A program made the translations under genes and the position numbers. The notes beneath the pieces are model-generated. The model was not told the DNA's origin, made no database searches, and saw only the letters and a program-made list of their open reading frames with translations. A stretch of 64,000 nucleotides of DNA, taken from NCBI GenBank assembly GCA_951802195.1, contig OX637620.1, forward strand, positions 1,116,001 through 1,180,000, given 5' to 3'. Shown here piece after piece: positions 22,975 to 32,235 of the stretch. Source of the DNA: Tausonia pullulans. Taxonomy: Eukaryota; Basidiomycota; Tremellomycetes; Cystofilobasidiales; Mrakiaceae. The stretch's first letter is position 1, and every line of letters begins with the position of its first letter.

Positions 22975-24000
22975 TTAACAGCAAGACCAACAGATCGCCC
23001 CCGCCCCCATCGCGACCGCGAGCCTGGCGGCGCCTCTCCTCATGGAGGAAGCACCCGAGCTCGGGGGGAGCGAGCTCGCGCTCACGCTCACTGCTGAGGC
23101 CGCAGAGCTAGTCTTTGTCACATCGGACGACACCAATGCCGCCAACGATCGCGTCGTCGTCGTCGCCGTCGTCGTCGGGCGTACAGCTGCCGGCGTGGAC
23201 GACGGCATTGTCGTTTGCGCGAAGAAGGAGCTTTCTCCGCTGACAGGGACGAGGGATCTCGATGAAGGATTCGCTGTCTCCTCTGGGTCGTCCGAGATGA
23301 GCGTGGCCGAAACAGTCGGCTGCGTGACGCCGCCTAGCGAGGAGACCGCAGCCACAGTCGCGTCGGGGACATTGAAACCCGCGCTGCGACATGAGCTGAC
23401 AAACACTGATGGATGGCGATAAGCAGGGTGTCAAGGCAGATTCACATGAGGGTGTGTATGCAACGGAAGGGTGCAGACGCACAGTCGAGGTCGCTCTGAA
23501 GTGTCTCTACCGAGTTCTCGACCGTATCCGAGAAAGGAAGCTGACACGAAAGGCAGCTAACAAGCCCGTTGGTGACCTCGGCGGTACAGATGCAGTCGTC
23601 TGGAGGAAGAGCAAGAAATAGTGTTTTAGCAAGCTGACCGTCTAGATGGCCAACCAACAACATTGCCGGGGCGTCTCCGCCTCCGTGCACCCTCGCGTTG
23701 CGTACCGCCGTCGTGCGGCCTCCCACTCAACTTACTGATGGGGATCATAAGTTGCGGGTCAATCGTGTTCGGATCGGCTGCCAGTGTGCAGCTGTCCGAC
23801 TTCTGGTAGAGTGGCGTGCAGACGTTCTCGCATACGGTGCCCGGGTTGTTGGGTGCACCTGTGCCGCCGCCCTGACGACGGAGAACGCTGGCGTGGATGG
23901 CTGCCTCTCGCGACGTAAAGTGGGCGGAGGCGAGAAGTGGCGAAGCGACGAGCGAAGCGAGGAGGAGGAGGAGGAGGGAAGGGGCGGGGAGAAGTCGCAT
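22975..24000 (-). CDS. Secreted Ser/Thr-rich surface protein, eight-Cys core
   Basis: Three exons (24000-23736, 23599-23483, 23405-22975) encode 270 aa. A long hydrophobic signal peptide (LLLLLLASLVASPLLASA) precedes a Cys-containing domain with eight cysteines (VCENVCTPLY..SC..DCIC..SCLSC..SSC), then a Ser/Thr/Ala-rich stalk of ~110 residues. The spacing resembles fungal GPI-anchored wall proteins but is not a clean CFEM pattern. The C-terminus, RLAVAMGAGAICWSCC, is a short hydrophobic tail ending in two Cys; it could be a GPI signal or the product of a missed last intron. Likely a cell-wall or plasma-membrane glycoprotein of unknown role. Confidence 0.65.
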
Positions 24001-24476
24001 GATTGGGGAGCTAACAGAAGCGAGACGCGTGGGCGGGTGTGCGTGTGGTGGCGGTTGGCAGTCAGGAAGGGGGTGTATCGCGGTATCGCGTGACACCTTC
24101 TTGCTGTCAACACTGGCTTCTCCTAGCCGACAGATGCCCTGATCCTTTCACATATTGTGCCCATTGCGCGGCAGCCCCACAAGCTTGAAACTGAAAGCTT
24201 CGTCAGCCCGTAGGGCAGACAGGGCGCTGTTCGTCTCTGGAGGAGAAGAGAAGGACAAAGCGTGCGGGGTTCATCTTCAATTTCGGTGCCGAAGGCATTG
24301 ACGCGTGAGGCCACGGAGCAACCGGCCTTGCACCTTCAAAGAACTCGTTGCAAAAGGAAAAGGTGCGAGTGGTCTCGCCTCAAGCGAAAGAAAACCTGTG
24401 CAGTCGATGGTGCGGGCGCGCGAACTCGTCCTGACAGTCTAGCTCTCCAATTTCGTCACTTCAATACTCATCCCAC
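24001..24476. promoter_or_regulatory. Promoter region of the secreted-protein gene
   Basis: About 475 bp between the secreted-protein start and the cyclophilin stop (tandem, minus strand). It should contain the 3' UTR of the cyclophilin and the promoter of the secreted-protein gene. No other feature is seen. Confidence 0.4.
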
Positions 24477-25425
24477 TCAGCTCCCTTGGATGACTGCAAT
24501 TTTCCCGATCCAAACGGGTTTCTTGGACCCTCCCTTGCCGTCCGCGAGCGCCGAGAGCCTCTCGAGGCACTCCTTGTGCGCTGGAACAGCTGGGTCGATG
24601 GCGCCAAACGCGACGTACTTGCCCGTCAGTTTGGTGAGCTTGGCTGGTGTCGAGGTAAGGGTAAGGAAGAACTATAGGGATGAAGGAACAGTCAGTGCTC
24701 TCTATTTGTTCTTCAAAAGAGTGGGGAAGGTGGCAACGTGCCTGAGAGGTGTTGGAATTTTTGCCGCTGTTTGCCCAGCCTACGGTCCCGAGGGCGAAGG
24801 CCGTTTTGAGGCCCTCCTTCTCATCGTTGAATGGGCCGCCATCTGCGCATCGAATCTTCAGCTTAAGCTGGCAGACAAAGAGGAATGCGAGAAGAAGGTA
24901 TTGACAGATCGACTCCCCACCAGTGCCGTCCCCGCGAGTGACATCACCCATCTGAGCGACGAACCCCTCCTCGATCCTGAACACTCGCGCGCCGATATCC
25001 GAAGTGTAGGTCAGCGGCTTGTGTGGCGACCGCTTCGACTTGAACTTGGGAGGATCTAAAGTAAGGGCAAGGAAGTTGTCGACGCTCTTTTTAAGCCCCA
25101 ATGAAGTTGAAAGCTCGATCCGAAGCGAGGGGAGCGCGAGAGAGGCTGGGGGGGCGAAGAGAAGCGGGCGAAGGGCGGAGGCCTTACTGGGAAGGAGTAC
25201 GGGTCAATAGTTCTGCAGAAAAGGACGAGAGAGAAAGACTGTCCTTACTGAATAAACAGCGTCGATCGTCTCGCGTCCAACGTCGTCGAGCTCGTCGAGG
25301 GACGAGGGCAGCCCGTACGACGAGCCCGAAGATGCGAGCCATGTCTGGAGAGCAGCGTGCTCTTGAATTTGGGCCTCGTATGCGGCCTTGTCTCCGGAGT
25401 GAAGCTGAAGGGTGACAGCAACCAT
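24477..25425 (-). CDS. Divergent cyclophilin-type peptidyl-prolyl isomerase
   Basis: Four exons (25425-25249, 25182-24906, 24842-24742, 24671-24477) encode 249 aa. The core reads as a cyclophilin: LRIELST..KSVDNFLAL, VFRIEEGFVAQMGDVTRGDG, GGESIYGGPFNDE, TVGWANSGKNSNTSQFFLTL and GKYVAFGAID. Of the CypA active-site residues, Arg55, Phe60, Gln63 and Phe113 are matched, but Met61 is Val, the Trp121 position is not Trp and the His126 position is Tyr, so catalysis may be weak and cyclosporin binding is unlikely. The first strand appears split: MVAVTLQLHSGD at the start, then ~70 unrelated residues before LRIEL. Intron 3 (24741-24672) begins with GC (CAG|GCACGT), the only GC-AG intron I needed. The first acceptor (AAG at 25184-25183) was chosen because the CAG three bases upstream breaks the frame. 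Confidence 0.78.
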
Positions 25426-25743
25426 CGAGCGAAGGATGAGAGTTGATATGGTAGGAATGTGGTTATCGGTTGACGCCGTTTCAGCTGGTCCCTTAACGAC
25501 GCGTTAACACGACGCGACGTGATCCAGGCGAGGCTATCTGTTGTTGACTGGGAAGCAGGCCCATGGGAATCACAGAGGGAAGTATGTAGGCTGAGATATA
25601 ACAACGTAAGAGATGGGGAAGGGGAAGAAAAGTCATGCGGTCATTGTGAGGAGGTTCGAAGCTTGCGGTCGTCAAAGGACTAGGATAGAGAGGCGAGGGA
25701 GGAGAGGCACATGAAAGAATGAAGCGAGCCAGGAAGTTCGCGT
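25426..25743. promoter_or_regulatory. Promoter region of the cyclophilin gene
   Basis: About 320 bp between the cyclophilin ATG and the Wss1-like stop (tandem, minus strand). It contains the cyclophilin promoter and the end of the upstream transcript. Nothing else is supported. Confidence 0.4.
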
Positions 25744-28700
25744 TCAGCTGGAGGGCTTGATCGAACCGCACGCCGAGCACATCCAGAGTTCAGGCGCCAT
25801 TTGGCCGTACCCACACTGAGGTTGCGGGCACGTCCAGCCATCCGGGACAATCTGCCTCTCAAGCGCACGCGGTTGGGCGAAAATTGCGGCAGCCGTCGCC
25901 CATTTGGCTGATCCAGGCGCTAGCGCACTGAGTGAGCCCCCCTCAGAATCACCGCAGCCACTACCGTCTCCCCCAAAGCCGGAAAATGCCTGAGGCAGAA
26001 TCTGGGGCTGGGAAAGCAGAGGCTGGATGATCGGTGCGACGACGTCCTGAAGGGCCACGCCGGCGCCATCCACCGCGAGGAAGGTACGCTCGGTCAGGCA
26101 CGCCTCGCAGGCGAGGTAGGTAGCGTTGTTGAGGAGCGTACATATCTTGCACTCCCAGAGACGAGCACCCTCGGGGCGCGGGGCGACACGGGATTGGCCG
26201 ATGTAGACCACGTCCGAGGCTGAGGAAGCGGCGGAGGTGGAGGTAGAAGGGACGGCTGATGGCGAATAGTGGAATCTCGACGAAGACGCTTCTTCAATCC
26301 TCCCCCACTTTACGTTGCTCCCAGACGAAGACGTCACCACCGAGGTGCTGGGACAAAGGTTCGAAGACCTGCTGGAAATTGGAGCAGGCGCATCTTCCTG
26401 AACGAGGGCCTTGTTGGCGGTGGTGATCGGTTGGGATATAGTGACGGCAGGCTTGCCCGCTGAGGTCGATCCAGATGATAGGAGAGACCTCTCTGAAACG
26501 GCCGGAGACAACTCCAGGAAGGAACCTTTCGACATTCGACCACCAACGATGCCAATGTTTTCGTTTCCTCCGCTCCTGCTGAGATTATGGGCTGCGCCAG
26601 CTCCGGAAAGGCCACGCGAATCGTCCGAGACGTCCATGAGATGCCCAGGCTCGAAGGTCGACATGCCGAGAGACTTGGACGAGCCGCGGAGGGGCTTGGT
26701 CGCCAAGCTGGAGCCGCGAGCTGGTGTGTTGGTAGACGCAGCGCTGGTCTTGACCCCGATATCGTGGGGCATAGATGGCGGAGAGACGAGGACGGGGGAG
26801 GAAAGTAAATCGCGCTTGCAAGAAGTAATCTGATTGAAAGACGATGGCCCTGGCTTGTCGTCGAACTATGGGCAGGGAGGGAATGTGAGCAAGCCTGAGT
26901 CCATTGGATGGACTCACGGTCATCCGACGGGTCAAGCAGGAAACACCCACCGAGTTGTCGACGATGACGACCACCTCATCATCGGAGGTGCAGGCCAGTC
27001 CGTGGTGCTCATCTCCAAAGTCGAAGAGGGGCTCGCAGGGGGGCTCCCTACCCTTGCCCTTACCTTTGATTAGACTTGACTCCTTCTCCTTCGCTTTTGC
27101 CAAGGGCTTGCTCTCCACGGGTGACGATGATCCTGCATCGGCCATCCTAATACGCTTGTCCTCCTCGCACGAAGTGAGATACCAGTCGTAGGCCGAACCG
27201 AGGTCCTCGATGTCCTCGTTATTGGCCTTGAGCGAATCAAACATGTCTCGCATGCGATCCTGGTCGGTCTCTTTTTTGACCGGTTCAGCGAAGTCGTCCT
27301 CAACTTCGAGTTTGTTAGACTCCCGCTTCGAATATCTGCCGTTCTCCTCTTCATTTTCAGAGGTGGTGAGGAGACCTGGCATGTGGGACACGAGAGAGGG
27401 ATCAGTGAAGAGTTTGTATGCGAGCGACTCGCGACCGCAGACCGACATTGACTCTTGCGCATCCTCATCTCCGCAGCTGCAGCACGCTGGTCCTTGGCAG
27501 ACTTGGAGTTAGCCCTGTACAAAGAGGACACACTAGCCGCTCAGCGAGAAACGCAAGGCCGGCGGAGAGAGCAAGAGATGGTCCTACCGCTTCCGATACA
27601 TCGAGCCAGCCGCCGCCTCCTTGAGCTCGTCGCCGAGAGGGCCTCCCGAGCCAGACTTCTCTTTTCCACGCTCAATCTTTCCAGCCTTTTCTGCAGCGGC
27701 ATTATGGGCGGAGATCTCCTTCTTCTCTTCCTGCGTGAGAACTATGATGGATTTTGTCAGCCCACGCCTCCTGGAAGGCAGGGGAATGAGGAGGAGACTT
27801 ACTCCTCTTACCATCGATCCTCATGCCCTGTGTTTTTCCCTCAAACGCGGCGGAATTAGCTCCACCAGCCTTACGCTTCTTTTCAGTTTGACGGCCGGTG
27901 CTGAAGGAGGGACCGGCACTAGCACGGCCGCGCTTGCGACGAATAGGAGGAGCCTGTCCCGTGTTGGCACCACCGCACTGAGAACGAAGCTTCAGCAACA
28001 GGGACATGAGAGGACCACCAAAGCAGGAGTACAACGTACAACATATGTGGGAAGCGCTCCTCGGTTCAGAAGAATGTTGTCGTTGATGACCCGCCCGTCC
28101 GCGAGACGCCTGCCATCCGAGAAGAAGCCTGAGTGGGAACCAAGCTCGTCAGCTACATCTTGTCACCCGAGAACAACAGAACAATCGCACCGCCACCCCA
28201 GTCGCCCCTGTAGTGGGAGAGAATTGTCAACTCGGCTGAGAAGGTGATGTTCGCATACATCAATTCATGCCTTGCCATGGCGCGCTGAGCGTAGTCTCTG
28301 AACTGGTTCCAGGTATCGTGAAATGCTGCCGAGTGGTTCATGTGAATACAATGCGCGTACTTAGGCGTTCGAATTGGGTGGACGGGGCGCAGGAAGAGCG
28401 GAAGCGCGCGGCACAGAGATCCTGTCAACACGTGGACCGGTCCTGTGAGAGACAGCTGGAGCGAGCGTACCTCGTGAGCGAGCGTGGAGACCAACGATCC
28501 GGCAGGAAGAGTCTGCCCATTCGGACGGAAGAGCACGAGTTCCTGTATCAAGTAAAAGGAACTCGGTCGATGGTGAAGGCGCGGCAGGGTCGCGAGTAAG
28601 AAACGATAAATTGGCGTACAATAACTTGACCAGCGTTCCAGTTTCTGCCTTTGACGGACATTAGGATGAGTTACGATTGACATGGGAGAGAGAACGCTGA

Positions 28701-29189
28701 GAACTCACCGACAAATTTAGATTTCCACTCGTCTGGCAATGGGAGGCAGACTGGCCATCAGCACTGCTGGAGCCGGCGGTGGTAACTGGGTCGATGCTTA
28801 CACTCCGAGAGTCGGTTTACAGATAAACCCTTCTCCTTGACAAGACCTAGTCAGGGACCCAGGGTGGGTCAATTAGGGACGGTACTCGACACGATCAATC
28901 CGCTCCAACAACGGGGGTGGCCGAACGACGGGCGAGAGCGGGCGACTGACCTCGGAAGAGAGCGGCCAGCGCCTCAAGAAGCTTGAGCGCGAGCGCCTCC
29001 CTCACAGGGCTGGCTGGCAGGACCTCGATGAAGTTGATGTATTCGTTCGGCCGACGTGACTTCTCGTTGATTCTGAACATGCCGAGGGGGGTTCGATCAA
29101 TGGGAGGTTGGGGGGGAGGGGGGGGGCACCGGGCGGGCGGGCTGGGAGTCGGACGAATGAGGATTGACCGACCTCGTGCTCATGACCAT
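25744..29189 (-). CDS. WSS1: Wss1-type WLM metalloprotease (DNA-protein crosslink repair)
   Basis: Fourteen exons from ATG 29189 to TGA at 25744 encode about 823 aa. The WLM domain fills residues ~1-165: RINEKSRRPNEYINFIEVL, FVGRNWNAGQVI, STLAHEYAHCIHMNHSAAFH with the zinc site HExxHxxxxxH (His102, Glu103, His106, His112), and GDWGGGFFSDGRRLADG. A basic helix follows (ribosome/DNA-binding-like). A strong SUMO-interacting motif, DDEVVVIVD, lies at ~429-437. Two zinc fingers end the protein: RanBP2/NZF type WECKICTLLNNATYLACEAC (~687-706) and GWTCPQPQCGYGQMAPELWM plus CSAC at ~795-815. Wss1/SPRTN proteases cut proteins crosslinked to DNA, guided by SUMO and Cdc48. The protein is about three times the length of yeast Wss1, mostly from Ser-rich linkers. 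One donor (27812 or 27803, both in frame) is undecided. The catalytic HE and YAH codons sit on different exons. Confidence 0.9.
29102..29146 (+). other. G-run cluster, possible G-quadruplex
   Basis: Within about 45 bases the plus strand carries eight runs of three or more G (for example 29110-29116, 29121-29126, 29131-29133, 29135-29137, 29144-29146) with loops of one to six bases, which meets the usual sequence rule for a G-quadruplex. It lies in the first intron of the Wss1-like gene on the non-coding strand, between the 17-nt first exon and the WLM-domain exon, so the transcript itself is C-rich here. Whether it folds is not known. Confidence 0.6.
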
Positions 29190-29723
29190 CTCGCTTTAAG
29201 TCGAGATGCACGTAGAAGAAGCTCGGCGTGGATCTGAGTGGGTTGGTGAGAAGAGAGGAGTCTAGGCGAGGAGTGGATGTAGGCGAGAGGGCGATGGTTG
29301 AGGGTGGAAGTGGAGGGGGCGGATCTGGCCGCGCGTCGTAGTTCTTGCATCGACGCGTCGTTCACTGTCGTTATCGCTTCCTTCACATTTTACCAAGCCC
29401 TTTTCTCTTTCAGCTAGATTGATTACCTTCTCGGTATGCCAGAATCTGCGTACACCAGCTGCTATGAGTCTGAGTTCACTCAGGGTCAAGCGAGCGCATG
29501 GCCCGTCTCGCCCTCCGCGTCTCGCGTCCTCCTTTGAAGTTTCGGTCTTGTTCTCAACTCTCACCTCGCCTGTAGGCTTCTTCTCTTTCGTCGCGTTCTC
29601 TCGACACCTAGCCCGCTAGATTATCACATCCTTCCAGCCCCTGCAACTACATCTTTTCTCTGCCGACGAGACTCGCATTCGCCTCGACGGCTCTTCCTCC
29701 AAATACATTCGACGACAACAGCC
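29190..29723. promoter_or_regulatory. Divergent promoter region, WSS1-like and TRM11 genes
   Basis: About 530 bp between divergent starts. C/T-rich on the plus strand near the TRM11 ATG; no other gene or clear binding site is seen. Confidence 0.5.
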
Positions 29724-32022
29724 ATGGCCAGCCTCGAAGCCTCCTCCTCGAGTTCGACCGAGATCAAGCTTTACATAATCCTCTGGGCGTCATTTCAGGG
29801 CAGTTTCCGACTTCCGGAGCTTGGTACGTCCCAGCTTTGTTGGATGCCACGTGGTTATCGAAGTTCGGCGCGTCCGCGGCCTGTCTCTGACCACCCGTGT
29901 ATCTGGATCCCTCTCTGTCCATCTTCAACAGAGTCGATCGCCAAGCTCTCCTCCTTCAATTTCCACCTGCCTCCCTTCTCGCCCGAACTTATCGCCTCTC
30001 ACAAGGCAGAGGGTTGCGGTCTCGACTCGGCGTGGGACATTGAGGGCCGGCCTGCGCTCGTCATTGGTCTGGAGAGCGAGGAGCATGCCCATATCCTTAC
30101 CAAGCGGTCCATCGCCCTTCGGTCAGTCCCATAAAGTTCGTTAACTGTAGCAGTCCTCCCTGACAGGATTCATGCAGGACGATCCACTCGCTGTATCACA
30201 TGGCGCCCTCGTTCGAGGAACTCAACGACATCCTCAAGAGTCTCCCCCAGACAGATGCTGCCCGTCCCTGGCAGACCGCCCTTGCCAGTCGGCCATCAGC
30301 CTCCTCCCCGGAAGCACTCGGTCTCGGCTCTATGTCTCTCTCCTCCGAAAAACCCCGCGAGGTCCGCTGGAAGTGGCGCGTCGAGAAGTGGGGTCGAATC
30401 GGGACGTTGGACGAGTCGCTCGCGACATTCCAGGCGCTCGAGCACCTCAAACTCGGTGGCATCATCGATCTTCGCAAGCCGGAGGTTGAGTTGACCCTCT
30501 TCTATGAGTGTGAGTGGGTTTTATTCCCCTCTACGATGCACTTCTTGAACGACAAGAACTGAGTGTTGCGCCCTCCCTACTCGTCTAACAGACCTTATCG
30601 GCAAGGGCCTTCCGGAGGGCTTTGAGGGCGACCAGAAATTGAGGATGGTATTCTTTGGCCGTCTCGTGAGTACAATGCCCCTCAACTTCTCTGTGGCTTT
30701 GCGCCGACCCAGTTCTCCCCATCCCCCCATCCTACCAGGTCGCCACCGGTACTGCCCGCGCTCTCGCTATCAAGTACGATCTCAAAAAGCGCGCCCACAT
30801 TGGAAACACCTCGATGGAGTCCGAGGTCTCTCTTCTCATGGCCAACCAGGCCCTCGCTCGATCAGGCGCGTGTGTCTGGGACCCGTTCGCTGGGACGGGC
30901 TCGATGCTTCTCACATGTGCGTCGCTTCATTCAGCATCGCGCTCAAAACCCCAAAGCAACGTCGGCTGACGGGTTCATCATCTTCATAGGCGCCGAATGG
31001 GGTAGCTACTGCTGGGGAAGCGACATCGATGGCCGCCAGATGATGGGAAAGAAGAGCACGACTGAGCCTGGTGCGTCATCTTGTCTAGTATGCCCAAATA
31101 CGTACTTCTACTTACTTCTCATTCTCGCTCTCACATTTAGGCATCATTGCTTCGTCCAAGCAGTACGGCACGACCGACCACATCGTCGACCTGCTCATTT
31201 TCGACGTCACCAAGTCCCCGATGCGGTACTCGCAGATGTTTGATGCGTGAGTGCTTACTTGGGCTCTTAGCTGATGAAAATTGAGTTGACGGCCATTCGT
31301 CGCTCTCCAGTATCGTGACCGACCCTCCCTACGGAGTCCGCGCTGGAGCGAAGCGGCTCGGTCGAAAGGACCCCTCTCGGCTGCGCGATACACCCTACAT
31401 CTTTCCCGAGGGGCATCCGCTGGCCGGGATGGAAAACCACAAGCAGCCTGGATGTGCGTTTCCCTTTCTCTGAATTTGTTATTACTCCTCGCACTGACTT
31501 GACGCTTTGAACCGCAGACTATCCCCCGACCCGGCCATACGAGCTCGCTGCGCTCGCAACGGACCTCGTCCTCCTCGCCCGGTATGCCCTCAAGCCTGGG
31601 GGACGGCTCGTCTTCTTCCTCCCAGTCGTCAACGCCACCTACTCCGAGGTCGACATCCCTGTCGTGGAGGGCATGAAGCTCGTCGCCAATTCCATCGAGG
31701 TTTGTTTCGCTTGCTCTCCGGCGCGGCATGTGTGCTTCCCGCTGACTCCTACCTTTTTCCATAGGACTTCGGCAAGTGGGCACGCCGTCTCATCACCTTC
31801 GAGCTCGACAAGGACGCCAAGCCTTGTGCCCCTCCGGCGTTCGACTCGGGTGACATCCTCGAGGGCATCGCCGCGGACAATTCATTGTCCTCTGCGCCCG
31901 GAGCGAGGCGGCCAGGCCATTACGACTTCCGATCGCAGTACTTCGTTGGGTTTGAGGGCGAGGCCGTCGCAAGCAAAGAGGAGCTCGCTGCTACTGTTAC
32001 TGTTGCTGGGGCCAATGCATAA
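29724..32022 (+). CDS. TRM11: tRNA (guanine10-N2)-methyltransferase Trm11
   Basis: Ten exons (29724-29823, 29932-30121, 30178-30509, 30592-30665, 30739-30916, 30990-31070, 31141-31246, 31311-31453, 31518-31699, 31765-32022) encode 547 aa. The N-terminal half has the THUMP-like fold pattern ending in LLDYLIGKGLP-type sequence (here FYEYLIGKGLP). The Rossmann methyltransferase follows: TSMESEVSLLMANQAL, DPFAGTGSML (SAM site), SDIDGRQM, IVTDPPYGVRAG (catalytic motif IV) and YALKPGGRLVFFLPV. With Trm112 this enzyme makes m2G10 in cytosolic tRNAs. All exon junctions are in phase. The gene is convergent with the MTO1-SUV3 gene, 213 bp apart. Confidence 0.93.
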
Positions 32023-32235
32023 TTATTTCTCTCTTCTAGAACGGGAAAGCAAGTGAAATGCAAAAAAGTGTTGTATATTTACTGGTAAAATGTCAGGATG
32101 GATGTTGAGTTGGTGGACAGGGGAGAACATGCAGAAGTGAGGACAAAACCGAAAAAGTGAGACTAAGAAGGAGAGGGAGAAGTGCGGAGGAAAGCAAGGA
32201 GGGAAGTAAAGGGAGAGTGGAGATCGACGACCCAG
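32023..32235. other. Convergent intergenic spacer
   Basis: About 213 bp between the TRM11 and MTO1-SUV3 stops, A/G-rich on the plus strand. Both 3' ends must fall here. No further feature is seen. Confidence 0.4.
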
